Shown: piece after piece, positions 14,801 to 30,148 of the stretch
How positions within the stretch are numbered: position 1 is the first letter of the stretch
Layout: each line of letters starts with the position of its first letter
DNA from: Colletes latitarsis
Lineage: Eukaryota; Arthropoda; Insecta; Hymenoptera; Colletidae
Direction of reading: 5' to 3'
Assembly (NCBI RefSeq): GCF_051014445.1
Contig: NW_027488368.1
Span: 25,456,001 to 25,520,000 of the forward strand
DNA length: 64,000 nt
The notes under the pieces: model-generated
Database searches by the model: none
What the model was told of the DNA's origin: nothing
Seen by the model: the letters and a program-made list of their open reading frames with translations, nothing else
Translations under genes and position numbers: made by a program

Positions 14801-17800
14801 CCTCATCAGACTCATACGTTCGCATTTTTCACATACTTGTTGAACAGATCCTGGGTTTTTCCTGGTTTGGATCGCGCAGTAATGTGGTACCACACTGAAA
14901 CAGTCGATTAAACCAGGTTTCGATCAATATTTCTGAGGATAACGCATGTTAGGTCTAGGTTAGGCCTGGGATTTTCACGCATGAGACTCATACTTTCGCA
15001 TTCTTCACACACTTGTTGAACGGTTCCTGGGTTTTTACTGGTTTGGATCACGCAGTAATGTGGTACCACACTGAAACATTCAGTTAAACCTGGTCTTGAT
15101 AAATATTTTAGAGGATAACGCATGTTAGGTCTGGGTAATGTCTAGGATTTGCTCTCGTCAGGCTCATACTTTCGCATATTTCTCATACTTGATGGCTAGA
15201 TCCTGGGCTTTTTCTGGATTGCATCACGTAGTAATGAAGTACAACACTGAAACAGTCAATTAAACCTGGTTTCCGTGAATATCTTAGAGGACAACGCAAG
15301 TTAGGTCTGGGATAGGTCTGGGATTTGCACTCATCAGACTCATACTTTCGCACACTTCACATACTCGTTGAACGGATCCTGGGTTTTTTCTGGTTTGGAT
15401 CACGTAGTAATGTGGGACCACACTGAAACAATCAATTAAACCTGGTCTTGATAAATATTTTAGAGGATAACGCATGTTAGGTCTGGGTTATGTCTAGGAT
15501 TTGCTCTCGTCAGGCTCATACTTTCGCATATTTCTCATACTTGATGGCTAGATCCTGGGCTTTTTCTGGATTGCATCACGTAGTAATGAAGTACAACACT
15601 GAAACAGTCAATTAAACCTGGTTTCCATCAATATCTTAGAGGACAACGCAAGTTAGGTCTGGGATAGGTCTGGGATTTGCCCTCATCAGACTCATACTTT
15701 CGCACACTTCACATACTCGTTGAACGGATCCTGGGTTTTTTCTGGTTTGGGTCACGTAGTAATGTGGTACCACACTGAAACAGTCGATTAAACCAGGTTT
15801 CGATCAATATTTTTGAGGATAACGCATGTTAGGTCTAGGTTAGGCCTGGGATTTTCACGCATCAGACTCATACTTTCGCATTCTTCACATACTTGTTGAA
15901 CGGATCCTGGGTTTTTTCTGGTTTGGATCACGTAGTAATGTGGGACCGCACTGAAACAGTCGATTAAACATGGTCTTGATAAATATTTTTGAGGACAACG
16001 CATGTTAGGTCTGGGTTAGGTCTAGGATTTGCCCCCATCAGGCTCATACTTTCGCATATTTCTCATACTTCATGGCTAGATCCTGGGCTTTTTCTGGATT
16101 GTATCACGTAGTAATATGGTACCACGCTGAAACAGTCAATTAAACCTGGTTTCGATCAATATTTTAGAGGATAACGCATGTCAGGTCTGGGATAGGTCTG
16201 GGATTTGCCCTCATCAGGCTCATACTTTCGCGTTTTTCACATACTTGTTGAACAGATCCTGGGTTTTTTCTGGTTTGGGTCACGTAGTAATGTGGTACCA
16301 CACTGAAACAGTTGATTAAACCTGGTCATGATAAATATTTTAGAGGACAACGCATGTTAGGTCTGGGTTAGGTCTGGGATTTGACCTCATCAGGGTCATA
16401 CTTTCGCATATTTCTCATACTTCATGGCTAGATCCTGGGCTTTCTCTGGATTGTATCACGTAGTAGTGTGGTACCACGCTGAAACAGTCAATTAAACTTG
16501 GTTTCGATCAATATTTTAGAGGATAACGCATGTTTGGTCTGGGATAGTTCTGGGATTTGCCCTCATCAGGCTCATACTTTCGCGTTTTTCACATACTTGT
16601 TGAACAGATCCTGGGTTTTTTCTGGTTTGGGTCACGTAGTAATGTGGTACCACACTGAAACAGTTGATTAAACCTGGTCATGATAAATATTTTAGAGGAC
16701 AACGCATGTTAGGTCTGGGTTAGGTCTGGGATTTGACCTCATCAGGGTCATACTTTCGCATATTTCTCATACTTCATGGCTAGATCCTGGGCTTTTTCTG
16801 GATTGTATCACGTAGTAATGTGGTACCACACTGAAACAGTCGATTAAACCAGGTTTCGATCAATATTTTTGAGGATAACGCATGTTAGGTCTAGGTTAGG
16901 CCTGGGATTTTCACGCATCAGACTCATACCTTCGCATTCTTCGCATACTTCTTGAACGGATCCTGGGTTTTTTCTGGTTTGGCTCACGTAGTAATGTGGA
17001 ACCACACTGAAACAGTCGATTAAAGGTGGTCTTGATAAATATTTTAGAGGACAACGCATGTTAGGTCTGGGTTAGGTCTGGGATTTGACCTCATCACGGT
17101 CATACTTTCGCATATTTCTGATACTTCATGGCTAGATCCTGGGCTTTTTCTGGATTGTATCACGTAGTAATGTGGTACCACGCTGAAACAGTCAATTAAA
17201 CCTGGTTTCGATCAATATTTTAGAGGATAACGCAAGTTAGGTCTGGGATAGGTCTGGGATTCGCCCTCATCAGGCTCATACTTTCGCGTTTTTCACATAC
17301 TTGTTGAACTGATCCTGGGCTTTTTCTGGATTGCATCACGCAGTAATGAAGTACAACACTGAAACAGTCAATTAAACCTGGTTTCCATCAATATCTTAGA
17401 GGACAACGCAAGTTAGGTCTGGCATAGGTCTGGGATTTGCCCTCATCAGACTCATACGTTCGCGTTTTTCTCATACTTGTTGAACGGATCCTGGGTTTTT
17501 TCTGCTTTGGGCCACGTAGTAATGTGGTACCACACTGAAACAGTCGATTAAACCAGGTTTCGATCAATATTTTTGAGGATAACGCATGTTAGGTCTAGGT
17601 TAGGCCTGGGATTTTCACGCATCAGACTCACACTTTCGCATTCTTCACATACTTGTTGAACGGATCCTGGGTTTTTTCTGGTTTGGATCACGTAGTAATG
17701 TGGAACCACACTGAAACAGTCGATTAAAGGTGGTCTTGATAAATATTTTAGAGGACAACGCATGTTAGGTCTGGGTTAGGTCTGGGATTTGACCTCATCA

Positions 17801-20116
17801 CGGTCATACTTTCGCATATTTCTGATACTTCATGGCTAGATCCTGGGCTTTTTCTGGATTGTATCACGTAGTAATGTGGTACCACGCTGAAACAGTCAGT
17901 TAAACCTGGTTTCGATCAATATTTTAGAGGATAACGCAAGTTAGGTACTAGGTTAGCCCTGGGATTTGCCCTCATCAGGGTCATACTTTCGCAGTTTTAA
18001 CATGCATGTTGACCTGATCGGGGGTTTTTTCAACTTTGGATCACGTAATAAAGCGGTGCCGCAACTAAAACAGTCAATTAAACCTGGTTTCGATCATTAT
18101 TTTAGAGGATAACGCAAGTTAGGTCTGGGATAGGTCTGGGATTAGCCCTCGTCAGACTCATACTTTCGCACACTTCACATACTCGTTTACAAGATCCTGG
18201 GTTTTTTTCTGGTTTGGATCACGTAGTAATGTGGTACCACACTGAAACAGTCGATTAAACCTGGTTTCGATCAATATTTTAGAGGATAACGAAAGTTATG
18301 TCTAGTTTAGGCCTGGGATTTGCCCTCATCAGACTCATACTTTCGCATACTTCACATACTTGTTGAACAGATCCCGGGTTTTTTTCTGGTTTGGATCACG
18401 TAGTAATGTGGTACCACACTGAAACAGTCGATTAAACCTGGTTTCGATCAATATTTTTGAGGATAACGCATGTTAGGTCTAGGTTAGGCCGAGGATTTTC
18501 ACTCATCAGACTCATACTTTCGCATTCTTCACATACTTGTTGAACGGATCCTGTGTTTTTATTGGTTTGGATCACGTAGTAATGTGGTACCACACTGAAA
18601 CAGTCAATTGAACCTGGTTTCGATCAATATTTTAGAGAATAATTCATGTTAGGTCTAGGTTAGGTCTGGGATTTGCTCTCATCAGGCTCATACTTTCGCA
18701 CACTTCACATACTCGTTGAACGGATCCTGGGTTTTTTCTGGTTTGGGTCACGTAGTAATGTGGTACCACACTGAAACAGTCGATTAAACCAGGTTTCGAT
18801 CAATATTTTTGAGGATAACGCATGTTAGGTCTAGGTTAGGCCTGGGATTTTCACGCATCAGACTCATACTTTCGCATTCTTCACATACTTGTTGAACGGA
18901 TCCTGGGTTTTTTCTGGTTTGGATCACGTAGTAATGTGGGACCGCACTGAAACAGTCGATTAAACATGGTCTTGATAAATATTTTTGAGGACAACGCATG
19001 TTAGGTCTGGGTTAGGTCTAGGATTTGCCCCCATCAGGCTCATACTTTCGCATATTTCTCATACTTCATGGCTAGATCCTGGGCTTTTTCTGGATTGTAT
19101 CACGTAGTAATATGGTACCACGCTGAAACAGTCAATTAAACCTGGTTTCGATCAATATTTTAGAGGATAACGCATGTCAGGTCTGGGATAGGTCTGGGAT
19201 TTGCCCTCATCAGGCTCATACTTTCGCGTTTTTCACATACTTGTTGAACAGATCCTGGGTTTTTTCTGGTTTGGGTCACGTAGTAATGTGGTACCACACT
19301 GAAACAGTTGATTAAACCTGGTCATGATAAATATTTTAGAGGACAACGCATGTTAGGTCTGGGTTAGGTCTGGGATTTGACCTCATCAGGGTCATACTTT
19401 CGCATATTTCTCATACTTCATGGCTAGATCCTGGGCTTTCTCTGGATTGTATCACGTAGTAGTGTGGTACCACGCTGAAACAGTCAATTAAACTTGGTTT
19501 CGATCAATATTTTAGAGGATAACGCAAGTTTGGTCTGGGATAGTTCTGGGATTTGCCCTCATCAGGCTCATACTTTCGCGTTTTTCACATACTTGTTGAA
19601 CAGATCCTGGGTTTTTTCTGGTTTGGGTCACGTAGTAATGTGGTACCACACTGAAACAGTTGATTAAACCTGGTCATGATAAATATTTTAGAGGACAACG
19701 CATGTTAGGTCTGGGTTAGGTCTGGGATTTGACCTCATCAGGGTCATACTTTCGCATATTTCTCATACTTCATGGCTAGATCCTGGGCTTTTTCTGGATT
19801 GTATCACGTAGTAATGTGGTACCACACTGAAACAGTCGATTAAACCAGGTTTCGATCAATATTTTTGAGGATAACGCATGTTAGGTCTAGGTTAGGCCTG
19901 GGATTTTCACGCATCAGACTCATACCTTCGCATTCTTCGCATACTTGTTGAACGGATCCTGGGTTTTTTCTGGTTTGGCTCACGTAGTAATGTGGAACCA
20001 CACTGAAACAGTCGATTAAAGGTGGTCTTGATAAATATTTTAGAGGACAACGCATGTTAGGTCTGGGTTAGGTCTGGGATTTGACCTCATCACGGTCATA
20101 CTTTCGCATATTTCTG
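11837..20116 (+). repeat. Higher-order satellite block, left arm, 8280-bp unit (copy 1)
   Basis: Sequence from about 11837 to about 17193 reappears 8280 bp downstream (47 monomers) with very few differences. For example, the monomers at 12264, 14908, 15788 and 16844 recur at 20544, 23188, 24068 and 25124. Just upstream of 11837 the two copies stop matching, which sets the approximate left breakpoint. The unit contains the nested 2996-bp duplication listed separately. Confidence 0.8.
15692..18687 (+). repeat. Nested 2996-bp tandem duplication, copy 1
   Basis: This 17-monomer block is followed immediately by a near-identical copy. The breakpoint lies near 15692, where TCATACTTTCGCACAC is shared but the bases before it differ from the second copy. 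Differences seen between copies include A versus T near 16531/19527 and a C/G change near 16951/19947. Confidence 0.8.
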
Positions 20117-21683
20117 ATACTTCATGGCTAGATCCTGGGCTTTTTCTGGATTGTATCACGTAGTAATGTGGTACCACGCTGAAACAGTCAATTAAACCTG
20201 GTTTCGATCAATATTTTAGAGGATAACGCAAGTTAGGTCTGGGATAGGTCTGGGATTCGCCCTCATCAGGCTCATACTTTCGCGTTTTTCACATACTTGT
20301 TGAACTGATCCTGGGCTTTTTCTGGATTGCATCACGCAGTAATGAAGTACAACACTGAAACAGTCAATTAAACCTGGTTTCCATCAATATCTTAGAGGAC
20401 AACGCAAGTTAGGTCTGGCATAGGTCTGGGATTTGCCCTCATCAGACTCATACGTTCGCGTTTTTCTCATACTTGTTGAACGGATCCTGGGTTTTTTCTG
20501 CTTTGGGCCACGTAGTAATGTGGTACCACACTGAAACAGTCGATTAAACCAGGTTTCGATCAATATTTTTGAGGATAACGCATGTTAGGTCTAGGTTAGG
20601 CCTGGGATTTTCACGCATCAGACTCACACTTTCGCATTCTTCACATACTTGTTGAACGGATCCTGGGTTTTTTCTGGTTTGGATCACGTAGTAATGTGGA
20701 ACCACACTGAAACAGTCGATTAAAGGTGGTCTTGATAAATATTTTAGAGGACAACGCATGTTAGGTCTGGGTTAGGTCTGGGATTTGACCTCATCACGGT
20801 CATACTTTCGCATATTTCTGATACTTCATGGCTAGATCCTGGGCTTTTTCTGGATTGTATCACGTAGTAATGTGGTACCACGCTGAAACAGTCAGTTAAA
20901 CCTGGTTTCGATCAATATTTTAGAGGATAACGCAAGTTAGGTACTAGGTTAGCCCTGGGATTTGCCCTCATCAGGGTCATACTTTCGCAGTTTTAACATG
21001 CATGTTGACCTGATCGGGGGTTTTTTCAACTTTGGATCACGTAATAAAGCGGTGCCGCAACTAAAACAGTCAATTAAACCTGGTTTCGATCATTATTTTA
21101 GAGGATAACGCAAGTTAGGTCTGGGATAGGTCTGGGATTAGCCCTCGTCAGACTCATACTTTCGCACACTTCACATACTCGTTTACAAGATCCTGGGTTT
21201 TTTTCTGGTTTGGATCACGTAGTAATGTGGTACCACACTGAAACAGTCGATTAAACCTGGTTTCGATCAATATTTTAGAGGATAACGAAAGTTATGTCTA
21301 GTTTAGGCCTGGGATTTGCCCTCATCAGACTCATACTTTCGCATACTTCACATACTTGTTGAACAGATCCCGGGTTTTTTTCTGGTTTGGATCACGTAGT
21401 AATGTGGTACCACACTGAAACAGTCGATTAAACCTGGTTTCGATCAATATTTTTGAGGATAACGCATGTTAGGTCTAGGTTAGGCCGAGGATTTTCACTC
21501 ATCAGACTCATACTTTCGCATTCTTCACATACTTGTTGAACGGATCCTGTGTTTTTATTGGTTTGGATCACGTAGTAATGTGGTACCACACTGAAACAGT
21601 CAATTGAACCTGGTTTCGATCAATATTTTAGAGAATAATTCATGTTAGGTCTAGGTTAGGTCTGGGATTTGCTCTCATCAGGC
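18688..21683 (+). repeat. Nested 2996-bp tandem duplication, copy 2
   Basis: Copy of 15692-18687 at an offset of 2996 bp. Matching landmarks are 15788/18784, 16844/19840 and 17548/20544. The match ends near 18690/21686, where copy 1 reads on into the start of copy 2 and copy 2 reads on into a different monomer class. This is the pattern expected of an unequal-exchange tandem duplication. Confidence 0.8.
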
Positions 21684-24600
21684 TCATTCTTTCGCATATT
21701 TCTCATACTTGATGTCTAGATCCTGGGCTTTTTCTGGATTGCATCACGTAGTAATGAAGTACAACACTGAAAGAGTCAATTAATCCTGGTTTCCATCAAT
21801 ATTTTACAGGACAACGCATGCTAGGTCTAGTTAAGGCCTGGGATTTGCCTACATCAGGGTCATACTTTCGCGGTTTTAACATACATGTTGACCTGATCGA
21901 GGGTTTTTTCCGCTTTGGATCACGTAGTAAAGTGGTACCACACTGAAGCAGTCCATTAAACCCGGTTTGGATCAATATTTTAGAGGATAACGCATGTTAG
22001 GTTTGGGTTAGGTCTAGGATTTGCCCTCATCATGCTCATACTTTCGCATATTTCTCATACTTCATGGCTAGATCCTGGGCTTTTTCTGGATTGCATCACG
22101 TAGTAATGAAGTACGACACTGAAACAGTCAATTAAACCTGGTTTCCATTAATATTTTAGAGGACAACGCATGTTAGGTCTAGGTTAGGCCTGGGATTTGC
22201 CCTCATCAGGGTCATACTTTCGCAGTTTTAACATACATGTTGACCTGATCGAGGGTTTTTTCCGCTTTGGATCACGTAGTAAAGTGGTACCACACTGAAG
22301 CAGTCCATTAAACCCGGTTTGGATCAATATTTTAGAGGATAACGCATGTTAGGTTTGGGTTAGGTCTAGGATTTGCCCTCATCAGGCTCATACTTTCGCA
22401 TATTTCTCATACTTCATGGCTAGATCCTGGGCTTTTTCTGGATTGTATCACGTAGTAATGTGGTACCACGCTGAAACAGTCAATTAAACCTGGTTTCGAT
22501 CAATATTTTAGAGGATAACGCAAGTTAGGTCTGGGATAGGTCTGGGATTCGCCCTCATCAGGCTCATACTTTCGCGTTTTTCACATACTTGTTGAACTGA
22601 TCCTGGGCTTTTTCTGGATTGCATCACGCAGTAATGAAGTACAACACTGAAACAGTCAATTAAACCTGGTTTCCATCAATATCTTAGAGGACAACGCAAG
22701 TTAGGTCTGGCATAGGTCTGGGATTTGCCCTCATCAGACTCATACGTTCGCGTTTTTCACATACTTGTTGAACGGATCCTGGGTTTTTTCTGGTTTGGAT
22801 CACGTAGTAATGTGGTACCACACTGAAACAGTCGATTAAACCTGGTTTTGATCAATATTTTAGAGGATAACGCATGTTAGGTTTGGGTTAGGTCTAGGAT
22901 TTGCCCTCATCAGGCTCATACTTTCGCATATTTCTCATACTTCATGGCTAGATCCTGGGCTATTTCTGGATTGGATCACGTAGTAATGTGGTACCACACC
23001 GAAACAGTCAATTAAACCTGGTTTCGATCAATATTTTAGAGGACAATGCAAGATAGGTCTGGGATAGGTCTGGGATTTGCCCTCATCAGACTCATACGTT
23101 CGCATTTTTCACATACTTGTTGAACAGATCCTGGGTTTTTCCTGGTTTGGATCGCGCAGTAATGTGGTACCACACTGAAACAGTCGATTAAACCAGGTTT
23201 CGATCAATATTTCTGAGGATAACGCATGTTAGGTCTAGGTTAGGCCTGGGATTTTCACGCATGAGACTCATACTTTCGCATTCTTCACACACTTGTTGAA
23301 CGGTTCCTGGGTTTTTACTGGTTTGGATCACGCAGTAATGTGGTACCACACTGAAACATTCAGTTAAACCTGGTCTTGATAAATATTTTAGAGGATAACG
23401 CATGTTAGGTCTGGGTAATGTCTAGGATTTGCTCTCGTCAGGCTCATACTTTCGCATATTTCTCATACTTGATGGCTAGATCCTGGGCTTTTTCTGGATT
23501 GCATCACGTAGTAATGAAGTACAACACTGAAACAGTCAATTAAACCTGGTTTCCGTGAATATCTTAGAGGACAACGCAAGTTAGGTCTGGGATAGGTCTG
23601 GGATTTGCACTCATCAGACTCATACTTTCGCACACTTCACATACTCGTTGAACGGATCCTGGGTTTTTTCTGGTTTGGATCACGTAGTAATGTGGGACCA
23701 CACTGAAACAATCAATTAAACCTGGTCTTGATAAATATTTTAGAGGATAACGCATGTTAGGTCTGGGTTATGTCTAGGATTTGCTCTCGTCAGGCTCATA
23801 CTTTCGCATATTTCTCATACTTGATGGCTAGATCCTGGGCTTTTTCTGGATTGCATCACGTAGTAATGAAGTACAACACTGAAACAGTCAATTAAACCTG
23901 GTTTCCATCAATATCTTAGAGGACAACGCAAGTTAGGTCTGGGATAGGTCTGGGATTTGCCCTCATCAGACTCATACTTTCGCACACTTCACATACTCGT
24001 TGAACGGATCCTGGGTTTTTTCTGGTTTGGGTCACGTAGTAATGTGGTACCACACTGAAACAGTCGATTAAACCAGGTTTCGATCAATATTTTTGAGGAT
24101 AACGCATGTTAGGTCTAGGTTAGGCCTGGGATTTTCACGCATCAGACTCATACTTTCGCATTCTTCACATACTTGTTGAACGGATCCTGGGTTTTTTCTG
24201 GTTTGGATCACGTAGTAATGTGGGACCGCACTGAAACAGTCGATTAAACATGGTCTTGATAAATATTTTTGAGGACAACGCATGTTAGGTCTGGGTTAGG
24301 TCTAGGATTTGCCCCCATCAGGCTCATACTTTCGCATATTTCTCATACTTCATGGCTAGATCCTGGGCTTTTTCTGGATTGTATCACGTAGTAATATGGT
24401 ACCACGCTGAAACAGTCAATTAAACCTGGTTTCGATCAATATTTTAGAGGATAACGCATGTCAGGTCTGGGATAGGTCTGGGATTTGCCCTCATCAGGCT
24501 CATACTTTCGCGTTTTTCACATACTTGTTGAACAGATCCTGGGTTTTTTCTGGTTTGGGTCACGTAGTAATGTGGTACCACACTGAAACAGTTGATTAAA

Positions 24601-25473
24601 CCTGGTCATGATAAATATTTTAGAGGACAACGCATGTTAGGTCTGGGTTAGGTCTGGGATTTGACCTCATCAGGGTCATACTTTCGCATATTTCTCATAC
24701 TTCATGGCTAGATCCTGGGCTTTCTCTGGATTGTATCACGTAGTAGTGTGGTACCACGCTGAAACAGTCAATTAAACTTGGTTTCGATCAATATTTTAGA
24801 GGATAACGCAAGTTTGGTCTGGGATAGTTCTGGGATTTGCCCTCATCAGGCTCATACTTTCGCGTTTTTCACATACTTGTTGAACAGATCCTGGGTTTTT
24901 TCTGGTTTGGGTCACGTAGTAATGTGGTACCACACTGAAACAGTTGATTAAACCTGGTCATGATAAATATTTTAGAGGACAACGCATGTTAGGTCTGGGT
25001 TAGGTCTGGGATTTGACCTCATCAGGGTCATACTTTCGCATATTTCTCATACTTCATGGCTAGATCCTGGGCTTTTTCTGGATTGTATCACGTAGTAATG
25101 TGGTACCACACTGAAACAGTCGATTAAACCAGGTTTCGATCAATATTTTTGAGGATAACGCATGTTAGGTCTAGGTTAGGCCTGGGATTTTCACGCATCA
25201 GACTCATACCTTCGCATTCTTCGCATACTTGTTGAACGGATCCTGGGTTTTTTCTGGTTTGGCTCACGTAGTAATGTGGAACCACACTGAAACAGTCGAT
25301 TAAAGGTGGTCTTGATAAATATTTTAGAGGACAACGCATGTTAGGTCTGGGTTAGGTCTGGGATTTGACCTCATCACGGTCATACTTTCGCATATTTCTG
25401 ATACTTCATGGCTAGATCTTGGGCTTTTTCTGGATTGTATCACGTAGTAATGTGGTACCACGCTGAAACAGTC
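20117..25473 (+). repeat. Higher-order satellite block, left arm, 8280-bp unit (copy 2, partial)
   Basis: Second copy of about 11837-17193. It departs from copy 1 near 25473, where CAGTCAGTTAAACC replaces CAGTCAATTAAACC. Confidence 0.75.
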
Positions 25474-28400
25474 AGTTAAACCTGGTTTCGATCAATATTT
25501 TAGAGGATAACGCAAGTTAGGTACTAGGTTAGCCCTGGGATTTGCCCTCATCAGGGTCATACTTTCGCAGTTTTAACATGCATGTTGACCTGATCGGGGG
25601 TTTTTTCAACTTTGGATCACGTAATAAAGCGGTGCCGCAACTAAAACAGTCAATTAAACCTGGTTTCGATCATTATTTTAGAGGATAACGCAAGTTAGGT
25701 CTGGGATAGGTCTGGGATTAGCCCTCGTCAGACTCATACTTTCGCACACTTCACATACTCGTTTACAAGATCCTGGGTTTTTTTCTGGTTTGGATCACGT
25801 AGTAATGTGGTACCACACTGAAACAGTCGATTAAACCTGGTTTCGATCAATATTTTAGAGGATAACGAAAGTTATGTCTAGTTTAGGCCTGGGATTTGCC
25901 CTCATCAGACTCATACTTTCGCATACTTCACATACTTGTTGAACAGATCCCGGGTTTTTTTCTGGTTTGGATCACGTAGTAATGTGGTACCACACTGAAA
26001 CAGTCGATTAAACCTGGTTTCGATCAATATTTTTGAGGATAACGCATGTTAGGTCTAGGTTAGGCCGAGGATTTTCACTCATCAGACTCATACTTTCGCA
26101 TTCTTCACATACTTGTTGAACGGATCCTGTGTTTTTATTGGTTTGGATCACGTAGTAATGTGGTACCACACTGAAACAGTCAATTGAACCTGGTTTCGAT
26201 CAATATTTTAGAGAATAATTCATGTTAGGTCTAGGTTAGGTCTGGGATTTGCTCTCATCAGGCTCATTCTTTCGCATATTTCTCATACTTGATGTCTAGA
26301 TCCTGGGCTTTTTCTGGATTGCATCACGTAGTAATGAAGTACAACACTGAAAGAGTCAATTAATCCTGGTTTCCATCAATATTTTACAGGACAACGCATG
26401 CTAGGTCTAGTTAAGGCCTGGGATTTGCCTACATCAGGGTCATACTTTCGCAGTTTTAACATGCATGTTGACCTGATCGGGGGTTTTTTCAACTTTGGAT
26501 CACGTAATAAAGCGGTGCCGCAACTAAAACAGTCAATTAAACCTGGTTTCGATCATTATTTTAGAGGATAACGCAAGTTAGGTCTGGGATAGGTCTGGGA
26601 TTAGCCCTCGTCAGACTCATACTTTCGCACACTTCACATACTCGTTTACAAGATCCTGGGTTTTTTTCTGGTTTGGATCACGTAGTAAAGTGGTACCACA
26701 CTGAAGCAGTCCATTAAACCCGGTTTGGATCAATATTTTAGAGGATAACGCATGTTAGGTTTGGGTTAGGTCTAGGATTTGCCCTCATCATGCTCATACT
26801 TTCGCATATTTCTCATACTTCATGGCTAGATCCTGGGCTTTTTCTGGATTGCATCACGTAGTAATGAAGTACGACACTGAAACAGTCAATTAAACCTGGT
26901 TTCCATTAATATTTTAGAGGACAACGCATGTTAGGTCTAGGTTAGGCCTGGGATTTGCCCTCATCAGGGTCATACTTTCGCAGTTTTAACATACATGTTG
27001 ACCTGATCGAGGGTTTTTTCCGCTTTGGATCACGTAGTAAAGTGGTACCACACTGAAGCAGTCCATTAAACCCGGTTTGGATCAATATTTTAGAATATAA
27101 CGCATGTTAGGTTTGGGTTAGGTCTAGGATTTGCCCTCATCAGGCTCATACTTTCGCATATTTCTCATACTTCATGGCTAGATCCTGGGCTTTTTCTGGA
27201 TTGTATCACGTAGTAATGTGGTACCACGCTGAAACAGTCAATTAAACCTGGTTTCGATCAATATTTTAGAGGATAACGCAAGTTAGGTCTGGGATAGGTC
27301 TGGGATTCGCCCTCATCAGGCTCATACTTTCGCGTTTTTCACATACTTGTTGAACTGATCCTGGGCTTTTTCTGGATTGCATCACGCAGTAATGAAGTAC
27401 AACACTGAAACAGTCAATTAAACCTGGTTTCCATCAATATCTTAGAGGACAACGCAAGTTAGGTCTGGCATAGGTCTGGGATTTGCCCTCATCAGACTCA
27501 TACGTTCGCGTTTTTCACATACTTGTTGAACGGATCCTGGGTTTTTTCTGGTTTGGATCACGTAGTAATGTGGTACCACACTGAAACAGTCGATTAAACC
27601 TGGTTTTGATCAATATTTTAGAGGATAACGCATGTTAGGTTTGGGTTAGGTCTAGGATTTGCCCTCATCAGGCTCATACTTTCGCATATTTCTCATACTT
27701 CATGGCTAGATCCTGGGCTATTTCTGGATTGGATCACGTAGTAATGTGGTACCACACCGAAACAGTCAATTAAACCTGGTTTCGATCAATATTTTAGAGG
27801 ACAATGCAAGATAGGTCTGGGATAGGTCTGGGATTTGCCCTCATCAGACTCATACGTTCGCATTTTTCACATACTTGTTGAACAGATCCTGGGTTTTTTC
27901 TGGTTTGGATCGCGCAGTAATGTGGTACCACACTGAAACAGTCGATTAAACCAGGTTTCGATCAATATTTCTGAGGATAACGCATGTTAGGTCTAGGTTA
28001 GGCCTGGGATTTTCACGCATGAGACTCATACTTTCGCATTCTTCACACACTTGTTGAACGGTTCCTGGGTTTTTACTGGTTTGGATCACGCAGTAATGTG
28101 GTACCACACTGAAACATTCAGTTAAACCTGGTCTTGATAAATATTTTAGAGGATAACGCATGTTAGGTCTGGGTAATGTCTAGGATTTGCTCTCGTCAGG
28201 CTCATACTTTCGCATATTTCTCATACTTGATGGCTAGATCCTGGGCTTTTTCTGGATTGCATCACGTAGTAATGAAGTACAACACTGAAACAGTCAATTA
28301 AACCTGGTTTCCGTGAATATCTTAGAGGACAACGCAAGTTAGGTCTGGGATAGGTCTGGGATTTGCACTCATCAGACTCATACTTTCGCACACTTCACAT

Positions 28401-29700
28401 ACTCGTTGAACGGATCCTGGGTTTTTTCTGGTTTGGATCACGTAGTAATGTGGGACCACACTGAAACAATCAATTAAACCTGGTCTTGATAAATATTTTA
28501 GAGGATAACGCATGTTAGGTCTGGGTTATGTCTAGGATTTGCTCTCGTCAGGCTCATACTTTCGCATATTTCTCATACTTGATGGCTAGATCCTGGGCTT
28601 TTTCTGGATTGCATCACGTAGTAATGAAGTACAACACTGAAACAGTCAATTAAACCTGGTTTCCATCAATATCTTAGAGGACAACGCAAGTTAGGTCTGG
28701 GATAGGTCTGGGATTTGCCCTCATCAGACTCATACTTTCGCACACTTCACATACTCGTTGAACGGATCCTGGGTTTTTTCTGGTTTGGGTCACGTAGTAA
28801 TGTGGTACCACACTGAAACAGTCGATTAAACCAGGTTTCGATCAATATTTTTGAGGATAACGCATGTTAGGTCTAGGTTAGGCCTGGGATTTTCACGCAT
28901 CAGACTCATACTTTCGCATTCTTCACATACTTGTTGAACGGATCCTGGGTTTTTTCTGGTTTGGATCACGTAGTAATGTGGGACCGCACTGAAACAGTCG
29001 ATTAAACATGGTCTTGATAAATATTTTTGAGGACAACGCATGTTAGGTCTGGGTTAGGTCTAGGATTTGCCCCCATCAGGCTCATACTTTCGCATATTTC
29101 TCATACTTCATGGCTAGATCCTGGGCTTTTTCTGGATTGTATCACGTAGTAATATGGTACCACGCTGAAACAGTCAATTAAACCTGGTTTCGATCAATAT
29201 TTTAGAGGATAACGCATGTCAGGTCTGGGATAGGTCTGGGATTTGCCCTCATCAGGCTCATACTTTCGCGTTTTTCACATACTTGTTGAACAGATCCTGG
29301 GTTTTTTCTGGTTTGGGTCACGTAGTAATGTGGTACCACACTGAAACAGTTGATTAAACCTGGTCATGATAAATATTTTAGAGGACAACGCATGTTAGGT
29401 CTGGGTTAGGTCTGGGATTTGACCTCATCAGGGTCATACTTTCGCATATTTCTCATACTTCATGGCTAGATCCTGGGCTTTCTCTGGATTGTATCACGTA
29501 GTAGTGTGGTACCACGCTGAAACAGTCAATTAAACTTGGTTTCGATCAATATTTTAGAGGATAACGCAAGTTTGGTCTGGGATAGTTCTGGGATTTGCCC
29601 TCATCAGGCTCATACTTTCGCGTTTTTCACATACTTGTTAAACAGATCCTGGGTTTTTTCTGGTTTGGGTCACGTAGTAATGTGGTACCACACTGAAACA
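25391..29700 (+). repeat. Third, rearranged higher-order satellite copy
   Basis: About 25391-26440 matches about 20811-21860 (offset 4580). At about 26441-26680 part of the same block is re-used, then the array switches. From about 26920 the sequence matches again at offset 4758: monomers at 23188, 23564 and 24068 recur at 27946, 28322 and 28826. The match fades near 29700. Several nested exchanges are needed to explain this order. Confidence 0.65.
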
Positions 29701-30139
29701 GTCGATTAAACCAGGTTTCGATCAATATTTTAGAGGATAACGCAAGTTTGGTCTGGGATAGGTCTGGGATTTGCCCTCATCAGGCTCATACTTTCGCGTT
29801 TTTCACATACTTGTTGAACAGATCCTGGGTTTTTTCTGGTTTGGGTCACGTAGTAATGTGGTACCACAGTGAAACAGTTGATTAAACCTGGTCATGATAA
29901 ATATTTTAGAGGACAACGCATGTTAGGTCTGGGTTAGGTCTGGGATTTGACCTCATCAGGGTCATACTTTCGCATATTTCTCATACTTCATGGCTAGATC
30001 CTGGGCTTTTTCTGGATTGTATCACGTAGTAGTGTGGTACCACGCTGAAACAGTCAATTAAACTTGGTTTCGATCAATATTTTTGAGGATAACGCATGTT
30101 AGGTCTAGGTTAGGCCTGGGATTTTCACGCATGAGACTC

Positions 30140-30148
30140 ATACTTTCG

